Assembly (NCBI GenBank): GCA_002311745.1
Contig: DBZL01000014.1
Coordinates: forward strand, 124,001-188,000
Reading direction: 5' to 3'
DNA: 64,000 nt
Origin: Phycisphaerales bacterium UBA1161
GTDB lineage: Bacteria; Planctomycetota; Phycisphaerae; Tepidisphaerales; Tepidisphaeraceae
The notes under the pieces were generated by a model. That model ran no database searches. It saw nothing but the letters and a program-made list of their open reading frames with translations, and was not told where the DNA came from. This document shows, piece after piece, positions 16,947-26,018 of the stretch. The position numbers and the translations under genes are program-made. The stretch's first letter is position 1. Every line of letters starts with the position of its first letter.

Positions 16947-18098
16947 TCAGACTCCCACGGGCAGAACCTGGCGCAGTTTCTCGATCGCCGCGGGGAGCAC
17001 CTCCAGGGCCCGATCGATCTCCGCCTCCGTCGTGTAGCGACTGAGGCTGAAGCGCACGGCGCCGTGGGCGATCTTGGGGTCGATGCCCATCGCCAAGAGC
17101 ACGTGCGAGGGCTCCAGGCTGCCGCTGCTGCAGGCGGCGCCGGCGCTGGCGCAGATGCCTCGCTCGCTGAGCAGAAGCAAAATCGCCTCGGCCTCCAGGC
17201 GGGCAAAGGAGATGTTGGTGGTGTTGGACACGCGATGGGTCATCGAGCCGTTGACGCTCGTGCCGGCGATGCGCTGCAGGATTTCGCCCTGGAGGCGGTC
17301 GCGCTGGGCGGCGACGCGCGGCATGCGGGGCAGGAATTCGCGGGCCAATTCGGCGGCCTTGCCCATGCCGACGATTCCGGGGACGTTTTCGGTGCCGCCG
17401 CGGCGGCCGTGCTCCTGCGGGCCGCCGATGTGCAGCGGACGCATCCTCACGCCGCGGCGAATGTACAGCCCCCCAACGCCCTTGGGTCCGTGGAACTTGT
17501 GGGCGGCAAAACTCATCGCATCCACGGCCACGTCGCAGACCTCGACGGGAATCTTGCCGACCGCCTGCGTGGCATCGGTGTGAAACGGGACGCGCACATT
17601 GCGGCATAGGGTCCCGATCTGATCGACCGGGAAAATCACGCCCGTCTCGTTGTTCACCCATAACATCGAAACCAGGGCCACGTCCTCGTCCAGCGCCTTG
17701 GACAGGGCATCCAGGTCCGGCATGCCCTGGCCGTCCACCCGGATGGTGACAATCTCCGCACCCTCCTTGTGGAGTTGGGCGCACAGTTGCCGCGTGGCGG
17801 AGTGCTCGACCGTGCTGGTGATGATGCGCTTGCGGGGCGAGCGGGCGGCCAAAATGCCTCGCAGCGCGGTGTTCACGCCCTCCGTGCCGCTGCCGGTGAA
17901 ATTCAACTCGGCCTCCGTGCAGCCGATGAGCTTGGCCACCGATGCGCGTGCATCTTCCACGGCCTTGCGAGCCCGCTGGCCGAAGAAGTGGACGCTGGAG
18001 GGGTTGCCCCAGCAGTCCTGCAAATAGGGGAGCATGGCCTGCACGACTTCCGGGGCAGGGCGCGTGGTGGCGTTGTTATCGAGATAAACGACGTCCAT
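16947..18098 (-). CDS. Cysteine desulfurase (NifS/IscS family)
   Basis: 383 residues, class V aminotransferase fold. It starts MDVVYLDNNATTRPAPEVV and contains EHSA (H99), HTDATQAVGK, the PLP-binding K201 in SFAAHKFHGPKG and the long class I active-site loop with C323 in ASAGAACSSGS. It removes sulfur from cysteine for Fe-S and tRNA thiolation. No IscU or other Fe-S assembly gene is adjacent, so NifS-like versus IscS is not settled. The ATG at 18098 is chosen over 18107 because family members begin at this point. The much longer open frame to 18869 is read-through within the M50 gene. Confidence 0.94.
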   Translation of the reverse strand: MDVVYLDNNATTRPAPEVVQAMLPYLQDCWGNPSSVHFFGQRARKAVEDARASVAKLIGCTEAELNFTGSGTEGVNTALRGILAARSPRKRIITSTVEHSATRQLCAQLHKEGAEIVTIRVDGQGMPDLDALSKALDEDVALVSMLWVNNETGVIFPVDQIGTLCRNVRVPFHTDATQAVGKIPVEVCDVAVDAMSFAAHKFHGPKGVGGLYIRRGVRMRPLHIGGPQEHGRRGGTENVPGIVGMGKAAELAREFLPRMPRVAAQRDRLQGEILQRIAGTSVNGSMTHRVSNTTNISFARLEAEAILLLLSERGICASAGAACSSGSLEPSHVLLAMGIDPKIAHGAVRFSLSRYTTEAEIDRALEVLPAAIEKLRQVLPVGV

Positions 18099-18127
18099 GC
18101 CGCGCATTATAGCGGTGGTCGGCGGGA

Positions 18128-19165
18128 TCAAACGATGCGCGACAGTTCCAGGTCGCGTTTTCGCTGCCGCTCGGTGGCTTTTCGCAAGGCTCGGCGCTCG
18201 AACCAGTTTAGGCTGTGCATGCCATGGGCTGAGACTTTTGCCAGGATGGCGTCGATGCGTTGGCGTTCGGCCTTTTCCTGGTTGGCGATTTTGCGTGCGC
18301 GCCTGACGGCGCGGCGGCCCAGTCGGCGGCGTCGCGGCGGCTCGGGGGCGGCGTACAGCCCGCCGTAGTCGGATGCGTACGCCCATTCGTCGCCGGTCTC
18401 GCGCAGCACCAGCCGCTGGCGGTAGGAGGTGTAAAACAACCACGCGGCCATGATGGCCAGCCACCAGTCGCCGTGGGCCAGCATCAGAATGCCGAAAAGC
18501 ACCGAGCCCACCATGCCGGTGGTCGTGGCGATGAGCATGGAGCGGTAATGGCCGACGATCGGCCATAGCGCCGCCTGCGTCATCTGGCCGCCATCCAACG
18601 GAAAAATCGGCAGCAGATTGAACAGCAGCAGCACGTAGCTGATGATGTAAATCCACCACAGATGGAAAGCCAGTTGGCCCCAAAGAAAACTTTGGGGGGG
18701 AAGGGGATGGAACGGATTGAGCGGCACCCAACTGGCCGTCAGAACGCGGATGCCGACGGCGCACAGGACGCAGATCAGCACGTTGACCGCCGGGCCGGCC
18801 GCGGAGGTCAAAAACGAGGGCAACGGCCGGTGCGGCGGATCGGCAAAGGCCAGGCCCCCCAGCGGCCACATCAGGACCTCATCCGCCGTCCCACCCAGCC
18901 ACCGCGCCATGAAACAGTGACCAAATTCGTGCAAAACCAAGACGGCCATGAGTATGCCCATGCTCAAGGCGCGGGTCTGGATCGGATAACCCCGCGCCGA
19001 ATCGAATAGAATCGTCCCAGCTATGTACACCAGCAGCCAAGCGTGCGCGCGCACCCGGATGCCCAGGAAGGTGAACATCGGCACCGAGCCGCTCAGCAGC
19101 CACCACAGCGGGTTCATCGCCGCGCCGCTGCGTTCACGATAATAGGGCCGATCTTCCCATCCCAT
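18128..19165 (-). CDS. Site-2-type membrane metalloprotease (M50)
   Basis: 345 residues. HEFGH at 79-83 supplies two zinc ligands and the catalytic Glu, and the third ligand D191 is in NLLPIFPLDGGQ. Five or six hydrophobic segments surround these motifs. After the core there is a soluble basic tail of about 110 residues, rich in Arg/Lys and coiled-coil-like (RRRRLGRRAVRRARKIANQE), with no PDZ or CBS domain. Such proteases cleave membrane proteins, often anti-sigma factors; the substrate is unknown. The ATG at 19165 with AAGGA seven bases upstream is preferred to the GTG at 19180 that overlaps the NUDIX stop. Confidence 0.88.
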   Translation of the reverse strand: MGWEDRPYYRERSGAAMNPLWWLLSGSVPMFTFLGIRVRAHAWLLVYIAGTILFDSARGYPIQTRALSMGILMAVLVLHEFGHCFMARWLGGTADEVLMWPLGGLAFADPPHRPLPSFLTSAAGPAVNVLICVLCAVGIRVLTASWVPLNPFHPLPPQSFLWGQLAFHLWWIYIISYVLLLFNLLPIFPLDGGQMTQAALWPIVGHYRSMLIATTTGMVGSVLFGILMLAHGDWWLAIMAAWLFYTSYRQRLVLRETGDEWAYASDYGGLYAAPEPPRRRRLGRRAVRRARKIANQEKAERQRIDAILAKVSAHGMHSLNWFERRALRKATERQRKRDLELSRIV

Positions 19166-19176
19166 GGTTGAATCCT

Positions 19177-19713
19177 TCACCTCCGTGCGCGGTGGAATCG
19201 GTCGAACATCAGAAGCGTGGCGATCGTCTTGGCATCGGCGATCTCGCCGCCGGCGATCATGTCCAGCGCCTCTTCAAACCGTACCGGCATCACTTCGATC
19301 TCCTCTCCCTCTTCCAGAGCCGCCTCAACTTTCTCCAGATCGTAGGCAGCAAACGCGTGCAGCTTCTCGCTCAGAACACCCGGGGAAGAAAAAAAACTTC
19401 CGATCGGCACCAGCCGCCTGGCCAGATAACCGGTTTCCTCCTGCAATTCCCGGCCGGCGCAGTTCATCGGATCCTCGCCTTTCTCCAGCGTGCCGGCGGG
19501 CAACTCCACCAGCACCTGGCCCACCGCATAGCGCCGATTGCGAATCAGCACCACCCGCCCATCCGGCAAAAAGGGCAGGATCACCACCGCACCGTTGTGG
19601 ACGCAAACCTCGCGTTTAACGACCCGTCCGTCCGGATCTTCCAGCCGATGGACCTCCAGGGTGATTTTGTTGCCTGAGTAAATAACCTGCTTTTCAATGA
19701 GGCGATGCGACAT
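19177..19713 (-). CDS. NUDIX hydrolase, ADP-ribose pyrophosphatase type
   Basis: 178 residues. The NUDIX box spans residues 74-96 (GTLEKGEDP, then GRELQEETGY), and the preceding VVLIRNRRYAVGQVLVELPA is the ADP-ribose pyrophosphatase pattern. It should split ADP-ribose or related nucleotide sugars to AMP and a phosphosugar. Its stop codon lies 12 nt before the M50 start, indicating co-transcription. An RNA pyrophosphohydrolase or ADP-glucose activity cannot be excluded. Confidence 0.9.
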   Translation of the reverse strand: MSHRLIEKQVIYSGNKITLEVHRLEDPDGRVVKREVCVHNGAVVILPFLPDGRVVLIRNRRYAVGQVLVELPAGTLEKGEDPMNCAGRELQEETGYLARRLVPIGSFFSSPGVLSEKLHAFAAYDLEKVEAALEEGEEIEVMPVRFEEALDMIAGGEIADAKTIATLLMFDRFHRARR

Positions 19714-20096
19714 TTAGCCGGCTCCTTGGGCGGATTATAGCCTGTCGCATGGGCTGCTTAGCCAAGGTGCAAATCGCGAACCAAACGGCGTGGAAGTGGG
19801 GCGGCGCCGGTTTGGCATGGTCAGCGGCGCGCGATCGTGTTACGGTTTTTTCGGGAAAGGGAGCCGCGATGCGCCTGGGCCTGAACCGAGTCCCGTAGGC
19901 TATGGACAAAGAGGCCCGGAAGTGGATTGGGGCAGCCGTGGCGGCCATGCCCCCGCAATCCGGGACGACCCAATACTTTGGGGTAGCTTCGCCCCCAAGC
20001 CCAATGTATGGTGTTAAAAACCGGTTGAAAAGATGAAATGAATTTGCATCGGACGGGGAACTTGCTACGGTGCGGTGCAGCGGCGATGGTGAGGTC
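19714..20096. other. Intergenic region between divergent NUDIX and Cof-phosphatase genes
   Basis: 383 nt without a convincing gene. A 75-codon plus-strand frame at 19790-20017 has no ribosome site and an unlikely composition. The last 80 nt become AT-richer (GTTAAAAACCGGTTGAAAAGATGAAATG around 20011-20038) and probably hold the promoter of the downstream plus-strand gene. No riboswitch or RNA gene was recognised. Confidence 0.5.
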
Positions 20097-20975
20097 ATGA
20101 AGTACAAGATGATCGCCATCGACATCGATGGAACGCTGCTGTCACCCCTGGGCGATGTGACCCCGCGGACCCGTGCAGCGGTGCACAAAGCCCTGGAGGC
20201 CGGCCTGCTGGTCTGCTTCGCGACCGGCAGAAACTTCACCGAGAGCCGAGCCGTGCTGGAAGCGATCGGGCATTACGATTCGGCGGTGTTCGTCGGCGGC
20301 GCCATGGTCATCGACACCAAGTTGGGTGCGACCCTGCACCGCACGCTGATGGACGGCGAGTTGGCTCGCCGACTCTGCGACTTTTTTGAATCCCGCGGTC
20401 ACGCCGTGCTGGCCATGCAGGATACCGGCCACGCAGGCGTGGATTACCTGATCAGCCGGGGAATGCCGCTCAACGACGCCACGCAGCGATGGATGAGCGT
20501 CACCGCGGCGGCCATTCACCGGGAGGACGATCTGTCCCATCATTCGCACCAGCACACCATGCGCGTCAGCATCGTCGCCCCGCCTGAGTTGATCGAGGCG
20601 GCACAGCGCCAGCTTTTGGAAGTTTTCGGCACGAGCATCGTCAGCCATCGGCTGGTCGTGCCCGCCTACGGCGTGGAAGTGCTGGAGGTCTTCGACCAGG
20701 CGGTGAACAAGTGGGAAGGCATCCTGCACGTGGCCCGGCGGCACGGGATCGAGCCGCGGGAGATCATCGCCATCGGCGATGACATCAACGACATGCCCAT
20801 GATCAAGAACGCCGGGCTGGGCGTGGCCATGGGCAACGCCAATCCCCAGTTGCAGGCCGCGGCGGATCAAGTGATCGGCCACAACCGCGACGACGGTGTG
20901 GCCGTGTTCCTGGAGGAACTCATCGACCATCACATGGTGGAAAGAATTGATTTGAACGAGCAACCGAGCCATTGA
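20097..20975 (+). CDS. Cof-type HAD phosphatase
   Basis: 292 residues. HAD motif I is AIDIDGTLL (D9, D11), motif II ATGR, then a C2B cap, the Lys in VNKWEGILHV and motif IV IGDDINDMPMI followed by the family-typical GVAMGNANPQ. Cof proteins dephosphorylate sugar phosphates, pyridoxal phosphate or related metabolites. The ATG at 20097 (MKYKMIAIDIDG) is preferred over the upstream codon at 20070. It is followed by a strong terminator hairpin. Confidence 0.92.
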   Translation: MKYKMIAIDIDGTLLSPLGDVTPRTRAAVHKALEAGLLVCFATGRNFTESRAVLEAIGHYDSAVFVGGAMVIDTKLGATLHRTLMDGELARRLCDFFESRGHAVLAMQDTGHAGVDYLISRGMPLNDATQRWMSVTAAAIHREDDLSHHSHQHTMRVSIVAPPELIEAAQRQLLEVFGTSIVSHRLVVPAYGVEVLEVFDQAVNKWEGILHVARRHGIEPREIIAIGDDINDMPMIKNAGLGVAMGNANPQLQAAADQVIGHNRDDGVAVFLEELIDHHMVERIDLNEQPSH

Positions 20976-21011
20976 CGAATCACGGAAGATGCGAAAGGAG
21001 TCGCACCCTGA

Positions 21012-21046
21012 AAACGGCCGGCATGTGGGATGCGTGCCGGCCGTTT
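21012..21046. terminator. Bidirectional hairpin terminator
   Basis: AAACGGCCGGCA at 21012-21023 pairs perfectly with TGCCGGCCGTTT at 21035-21046 around an 11-nt loop, giving 12 base pairs with A/T ends on both sides. It lies between the convergent Cof-phosphatase and small lipoprotein genes and can serve both. Confidence 0.85.
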
Positions 21047-21050
21047 CGCG

Positions 21051-21329
21051 TCATTTATCCTCCAGCAGTTCCCCGCTGGACGAATAAGTCGCCTGGCCCG
21101 TGGTGCCGTCGGGTCGCGTGTAGGGAACGACGTAGTCCGAGGCGCCATTGGCGTTACTGCGGACGCTGGGATGATTCATCTTGGCGTAGGGGTGCTCGGC
21201 GTCGAAGGCCGCTTGAACCCCGGCGGGCACCTGGTTGTTGCTGATCGACTTGGTGTCAGAAGAACACGCCGCCAGCACCCCCAGCATCACCGCCCCGCCG
21301 CCTATCGCCGCCCAACGCCATCGCCACAT
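21051..21329 (-). CDS. Small lipoprotein
   Basis: 92 residues. The signal (MWRWRWAAIGGGAVMLGVLA) ends in lipobox LAAC, lipidated Cys at about residue 22. The mature part includes FDAEHPYAKMNHPSVRSN and a C-terminal strand pattern YTRPDGTTGQATYSSSGELL, which looks like a degenerate PepSY/BLIP-type small beta domain. AAGGAGACGGCG precedes the ATG. It sits 22 nt downstream of lpdA... that is, upstream in coordinates, on the other side of the lpdA stop, with both genes on the minus strand. Function unknown. Confidence 0.7.
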   Translation of the reverse strand: MWRWRWAAIGGGAVMLGVLAACSSDTKSISNNQVPAGVQAAFDAEHPYAKMNHPSVRSNANGASDYVVPYTRPDGTTGQATYSSSGELLEDK

Positions 21330-21351
21330 CGCCGTCTCCTTGTTTACGGGT

Positions 21352-22821
21352 TTACAGGTGAATCGAGCGGCCATCGGCCACGCCGGCGGCTTCCATCACC
21401 GCCTCGCTGAAGGTCGGATGCGGATGGATCGCCTCGATGATCTCATCCTCCGTCGCCTCCAGCCGTTTGGCCATGACCAATTCGGCCAGCATGTCCGTGA
21501 CGTTCTCGCCGACCATGTGCACGCCCAGCAGTTCGCCATACTCGGCGTCGAAGATCAATTTCACGAATCCGTCCGGCTCGCCCATGGCCAGGGCGCGCCC
21601 ACTGGCGCTGAACGGGAATTTGCCGACCTTGAGCTTGGGATACGATTGGCGAGCGGCGCGCTCGGTCAGACCAAGGCTGGCCACCTGCGGATGCGTATAG
21701 GTGCAGCCGGGGATGGCGCGATAGTCGATGGAGTGTTCGGCCAAGCCCAGGATGTGCTCGACGCACAGGACCGCCTCGTGGTGGGCCACGTGGGCCAAGT
21801 CCGGGTGCCGCATTCCCTCCATGCCCGAGCCGGCAGGCCACTGCACGCTGACGCAGTCCCCCACCGCCCAGACGTTGGGCAGGCTGGTTTGGTAGTGCGG
21901 ATCGATCCTCACGCGGTTGTGGATCAGCTCCAACCCGGCCTCGGGGGGGGCCAGGTTCTCCACGTTGCCGCTCACGCCGATGGCCACGAGCACCACCTCC
22001 GCCTCCACCACGCCGGCCTTGGCGCCGGACAGAGTCAGTTTCACCCCGCCGTCGCTCACCTCCACCTTTTCGGTCTTGGTCTTGATGCGCACGTCGATGT
22101 CCCGCTTGGCAAAGACGCGCTCCATCAGGATCGAGACGTCCTCATCCTCATTGGGCAGCAGGTGGTCGAGCATTTCAATGAGGATCACCTCGGTGCCGAC
22201 GGCGTTGTAAAAGTCGGTGAACTCGCAGCCGATGGCGCCGGCGCCGACGATCGCCATCCTTTTGGGCTGCTGCGGCAGGGTCATCGCCTCGCGCGAGGTG
22301 ATCACTTTTTTGCCGTCGAAGGCGACGCCCGGCAGGGGCGTGGCCCGCGCCCCCGTGGCCAGGATGATGTGGTCGGCCGTCACCTGCTTTTCGCCGCTGG
22401 CTCCTGTGATCTTCACCCGATGCGGCGCCAAAAGCTGCCCGAAGCCGTTTTCGCGCTTCACCTCGTACTTGCGGAACAGATGCTCGATTCCCTTGCTGAG
22501 CTTGTCGGCGATGGCGCGGCTGCGGCCGATGAGCTTGGAGAAATCGACGGTCAAATCCTTGTAGCTAACCCCGTGCTCGGCAGAGTGCAGGCGCAATTTG
22601 CGGATGAACGCCCCATCGTCCAGAAGGGCTTTGGTCGGAATGCAGCCCCAGTTCAGGCACGTGCCGCCCAGGATTTCCCTTTCGATGCACAGCACGCGCT
22701 GTTTGAGTTGTCCCGCGCGGATGGCGGCGGCGTACCCCGCCGGCCCCCCGCCGATCACCACGATGTCATAGTCGTATCTCGCCTTAGGCGAGGCGGTCGT
22801 TGCTTTGGTTTCCACCGTCAT
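21352..22821 (-). CDS. lpdA: Dihydrolipoyl dehydrogenase
   Basis: 489 residues. The FAD site IVVIGGGPAGYAAAIRAGQL, redox disulfide C55 and C60 in GGTCLNWGCIPTK, the NAD site AIVGAGAIGCEF, a second FAD motif WAVGDC, and the C-terminal HPHPTFSEAV dyad region are all present. It reoxidises dihydrolipoamide in pyruvate or 2-oxoglutarate dehydrogenase or in glycine cleavage. No E1 or E2 genes are adjacent, so which complex it serves is unknown. ATGs at 22821 and 22830 are both possible; only three residues differ. Confidence 0.96.
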   Translation of the reverse strand: MTVETKATTASPKARYDYDIVVIGGGPAGYAAAIRAGQLKQRVLCIEREILGGTCLNWGCIPTKALLDDGAFIRKLRLHSAEHGVSYKDLTVDFSKLIGRSRAIADKLSKGIEHLFRKYEVKRENGFGQLLAPHRVKITGASGEKQVTADHIILATGARATPLPGVAFDGKKVITSREAMTLPQQPKRMAIVGAGAIGCEFTDFYNAVGTEVILIEMLDHLLPNEDEDVSILMERVFAKRDIDVRIKTKTEKVEVSDGGVKLTLSGAKAGVVEAEVVLVAIGVSGNVENLAPPEAGLELIHNRVRIDPHYQTSLPNVWAVGDCVSVQWPAGSGMEGMRHPDLAHVAHHEAVLCVEHILGLAEHSIDYRAIPGCTYTHPQVASLGLTERAARQSYPKLKVGKFPFSASGRALAMGEPDGFVKLIFDAEYGELLGVHMVGENVTDMLAELVMAKRLEATEDEIIEAIHPHPTFSEAVMEAAGVADGRSIHL

Positions 22822-22918
22822 GCCGCGCATCTCCGCTGAAGCATTTTGCGCGGAAAATCATAGGACAAATGGCAAGGCTTGTCACCAACGCGAGGGGGGC
22901 AGGGTGAGGGCGGGGGAA

Positions 22919-23065
22919 ATGACGAAATTCGAATGACGAATGACGAATCAATGAACGAATGACCGAATGACGAAAAAGCCCACGATCATTCGGACATTGG
23001 GTCATTGATTCGTCATTCGTCATTCGTCATTCCCCATTCGTCATTCGTCATTCGAATTTCGTCAT
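22919..23065. repeat. Long inverted repeat built of ATTCGTC units
   Basis: The 30 bases at 22919-22948 are the perfect reverse complement of 23036-23065. Inside lie further short direct and inverted copies of the words ATGACGA and ATTCGTC, including an additional inverted segment around 23003-23026. The whole can fold into a long, imperfect cruciform or RNA hairpin. It is in the 326-nt gap 22831-23156 between lpdA and the GH28 gene; nothing else was seen there. Such ATTCGTCATTCG repeats recur in planctomycete and related genomes as dispersed elements. Confidence 0.8.
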
Positions 23066-23156
23066 TCGGCATCACCGCAGACCCCTCACCCCCACCCTCT
23101 GGCCATGAGTCCATGGGGCGAGGGGGCGGAGGCTGCGCGCGCAGCGATGAACCTCT

Positions 23157-24497
23157 CTAGTGCTGCCAGGTCACCTGCGCGTCGACGGTGGTCAGGGGCG
23201 GGCCGACGTGGATGTCAAGCTGCACCTTGTCCAGTACGACATTGGCGGCATCCTGAACGAACAAGCCGTCATCCGCCTCGATGGTGACGTCGCTGAGCGT
23301 GATGTCGCCGGCCTTCTTTTCCGGCAGGCCCAAAATCCGGCCGGCGTGCACGGCGTGGGTGATTTTCACGCGCTCGATGCGCACGTCGCGCACTTCCGGA
23401 ATCCGTTCGCTGGGCCCCGTCGTCGGCGCGGCACGCGGGCCGACATCCGACTTGACGTTGGCGTTGCCGTTGTAAAGCAGATTGATGTCGATGGCCCGGT
23501 TGACGTTTTTCATGACCAGATCGGAATAGCGGATGTCGTCGACCAGACCACCGCGACCGCGATAGGACTTGATGCGAATGCCGTTGTCGCCTCCGTCGAA
23601 GGTGCATCGGCGGACGATGACGTGGTGCACGCCGCCCGCGGTCGGGCTGCCGATGGAGATGCCGTGGCCGTGCAGGCAGGTGCAGTCCTCGACGATGCAG
23701 TCTTCGGTGCCGCCTTGAGTGCCGTTGAACGCGACGTTGTCATCGCCGATGTCCAGCTCGCACTTGCGGATCACGATCCGGTGTCCGGAGGGATCGATCG
23801 CATCGGTGTTGGGGGCGTCGCTGGGGGCGAAGATGCGGATGTTTTCAATCAGCACGTCCTGGCATTGGCCGGTCGCCAGGTGGAACGTCGGGGAATTGGT
23901 CAGGGTCACGCCGTCGACGTGAATGCGCTGGCATTGCCTGAAAACGACGAGGCGCGGGCGCGGATAGATCAGCCGGCCCGCCGGATAGCGCCGCGCCGCC
24001 TTGTCCGACCAGATCCACCAAATGGCGCCCGATCCGTCGATGGTGCCGCCTCCGGTGATGGCGATGTCGGTGGCGTGCATGGCTGAGATCAGCGGGCTTA
24101 CCTCCTCGCGGGCGTCATCCACCTGGTCCTGCGTCGCCTTGGCGGGATCGGGCAAACCCCAATCGGTCAACTTCTCCGGCGCCTTGATCGTCGCGCCGGC
24201 TTCCAGGTGCAGGTCCATGTGGCTGGTCAGGACAAACGGCAACGTGAAATAAACACCGGCCGGAACAATCAGGCGTCCGCCGCCGGCCTGCTTGATCGCG
24301 TCAACGGCCTTGGCGAAGGCCGCCGTGTTCAGCGTCGCCCCGTCGCCGACGCCGCCGAAGTCCTTCAAATTAAAATCATGCTGCGGAATCACCGGCGGCG
24401 CGGGGTTTACTTCTTCCTGCGGCGCTTCCGCCGTTGCCCCATAGGCCGCCAACCCCCAGAAAAGCACCGCCACAGACACGATCACGACGCGCACCAT
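23157..24497 (-). CDS. GH28 polygalacturonase-like glycoside hydrolase, secreted
   Basis: 446 residues with a signal peptide (MVRVVIVSVAVLFWGLAAYG). A right-handed beta-helix starts near DFGGVGDGATLNTAAF. All GH28 catalytic blocks are seen in order: NTDAID (D232), GDDN (D252, D253), GHGISIGS (H278) and RIK (R308, K310). The enzyme should hydrolyse alpha-1,4-galacturonan or a related pectic chain outside the cytoplasm. AGGAGAG lies before the ATG at 24497; the longer open frame has no signal peptide. No PEP-CTERM or other anchor is present, unlike the two GH28 proteins at 50-54 kb. Confidence 0.9.
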   Translation of the reverse strand: MVRVVIVSVAVLFWGLAAYGATAEAPQEEVNPAPPVIPQHDFNLKDFGGVGDGATLNTAAFAKAVDAIKQAGGGRLIVPAGVYFTLPFVLTSHMDLHLEAGATIKAPEKLTDWGLPDPAKATQDQVDDAREEVSPLISAMHATDIAITGGGTIDGSGAIWWIWSDKAARRYPAGRLIYPRPRLVVFRQCQRIHVDGVTLTNSPTFHLATGQCQDVLIENIRIFAPSDAPNTDAIDPSGHRIVIRKCELDIGDDNVAFNGTQGGTEDCIVEDCTCLHGHGISIGSPTAGGVHHVIVRRCTFDGGDNGIRIKSYRGRGGLVDDIRYSDLVMKNVNRAIDINLLYNGNANVKSDVGPRAAPTTGPSERIPEVRDVRIERVKITHAVHAGRILGLPEKKAGDITLSDVTIEADDGLFVQDAANVVLDKVQLDIHVGPPLTTVDAQVTWQH

Positions 24498-24732
24498 ATC
24501 TCTCCTCGTTTTGCACCAGGACAGCAAAGAAAAGCTTATCGACAGGGCCTGCCGACAAGCCATGGAAGCCGCACAGTTTACACGTCGGCCCGCCTTTGCC
24601 AAGAAATTTGCAGCTTTTCGCCTGTGGCCCGGGACGACCCGAGATGGCAAACGGTGATTCTTCTTGCCACCGGCCAACCGAGCCGGGAAAATATCGCGGC
24701 GTTGGGCGGGCATCTCAGCGGGAAGGCACGAC

Positions 24733-25986
24733 ATGTCTGAGGCGGTTGTAGGATTCTCCTGCGAGGGTTGTGGGCGAACGTACGCGTGGAAGGAGCCGCT
24801 GGCCGGCAAGCGCGTCAAGTGCAAGTGCGGGCAAGTGATAGTTGTTCCCGCCCAGCCGACCCAGCCGCCGCAGCCGCCGCAGGAGCAACCCAGCGAAGAC
24901 GATCTTTATGCTTTGGCAGGCGGCGCCGGCGCCGCGGCCAGGGCGGTGCCAGCGCCGGTCATGGCGACCGCTGCTTCCCCGGCCGCCCGAGCCGCCATCC
25001 CTCTGGGCTACCAGCGCGGCCCCACCGCCCGCGAAATCGAACGATCTTCTTCCAGGGTGCTGATCGATCCACGCCGCGATTATCAGGTTCCCATCGCGCT
25101 ATTGGCGATCGGCGCGATACTCTACATCGGCTACTACGCGATCCACTACAGCCTGAGCCCGCTGGGGATCATGTCGACCGGCATCGGCTTGGCGGTGATG
25201 ACCGTGTTCGAGATGGCGGCGCTGATCGGATTCGCCTTCTTCATCGCCGGGCCGCTGGGCGTCAGTTTCGGCGGCGTGGGCACGGCCATGCTGAAATTGG
25301 CCGCCATCGCCGTCTTCTGCGACGGACTGACCACCTGGGTCGATGGCTTCGTGGCCAAATACTCCGGCGGCTTTGGCGCAGGCATCTTTGGCTACGGCGT
25401 CCTCGGTTTCCCCATCGCCTTAGGCGTTTACTGGAGCCTGCTGATCTACTTGTTCGATATGGACCCCGGCGACTCCTGGATGGTCGTAGTCATTCTGGCC
25501 GTGTTCTACCGAATCCTGCGCATCGTTTTGCTGCTGTTGCTGCTGAAACTGATTCTGAGCCTGGGCGGCGTGGCCGCCTCGACCGTCAGCCTCCCATCCG
25601 CCACCAGCACGCCGGCCGACGAGGAGGTCTCTCTGGCCGAGGAAATCAATGATGCCAAGGAACACGGCATGTTGTGCGAAGCGCGGCAATTCATCCAGGA
25701 CACCGGTCGCGGGCAGGATAGCCCCAGCGTGGAGAAATGGTACGCGGCAGGCTGCAAAAACGTTTGGTACCGCGTCACCAACGATGCCGATCAGAAAGCC
25801 GTGGTGTATGAACTCGTGATGGAACTTCCGACGGATAAAGACGCACGGGCCAAGTGCTACGAGATCGCCAAGGAGTGGTACGACCAGTTTAAGATTTTTC
25901 ACCTTCCGGAAGCGGTTAAGGATAAGGGGAAGCCGTATCTGGAGGTTCCCCTGTCCAGTCCTGCGTCTGCGTATCGCCGCCACTGA
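24733..25986 (+). CDS. Membrane protein with N-terminal zinc ribbon
   Basis: 417 residues. The N-terminus carries a ribbon: CEGC followed about 19 residues later by CKCG. A Pro/Gln-rich linker follows, then about six hydrophobic segments (residues 115-280, Yip1-like in spacing) and a soluble C-terminal domain of about 130 residues. GGAAGG precedes the ATG. The ribbon plus membrane architecture parallels the protein at 5910-7106, where the ribbons are C-terminal. Function unknown. It is convergent with the radical SAM operon, separated by 32 nt. Confidence 0.72.
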   Translation: MSEAVVGFSCEGCGRTYAWKEPLAGKRVKCKCGQVIVVPAQPTQPPQPPQEQPSEDDLYALAGGAGAAARAVPAPVMATAASPAARAAIPLGYQRGPTAREIERSSSRVLIDPRRDYQVPIALLAIGAILYIGYYAIHYSLSPLGIMSTGIGLAVMTVFEMAALIGFAFFIAGPLGVSFGGVGTAMLKLAAIAVFCDGLTTWVDGFVAKYSGGFGAGIFGYGVLGFPIALGVYWSLLIYLFDMDPGDSWMVVVILAVFYRILRIVLLLLLLKLILSLGGVAASTVSLPSATSTPADEEVSLAEEINDAKEHGMLCEARQFIQDTGRGQDSPSVEKWYAAGCKNVWYRVTNDADQKAVVYELVMELPTDKDARAKCYEIAKEWYDQFKIFHLPEAVKDKGKPYLEVPLSSPASAYRRH

Positions 25987-26018
25987 GCGTCAAGCGATTG
26001 CGGTGGGGCCAAGCGTCG

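Noticed and set aside
16947..18869. 640-residue fusion of membrane protease parts with cysteine desulfurase
   Set aside because: The extra N-terminal part is the M50 gene read in another frame; the desulfurase begins at MDVVYLDNNATT at 18098.
19694..20239. 181-codon minus-strand frame across the NUDIX and Cof region
   Set aside because: It overlaps the starts of two well-supported genes and has no ribosome site or conserved motif.
21235..22839. Plus-strand open frame of 534 codons
   Set aside because: Antisense to the dihydrolipoyl dehydrogenase gene, whose FAD, NAD and disulfide motifs are complete; long antisense frames are common in high-GC DNA.
22919..23065. Possible CRISPR array
   Set aside because: The ATTCGTC words are arranged as inverted arms and irregular short copies, not as regularly spaced repeats with unique spacers, and no cas genes are near.
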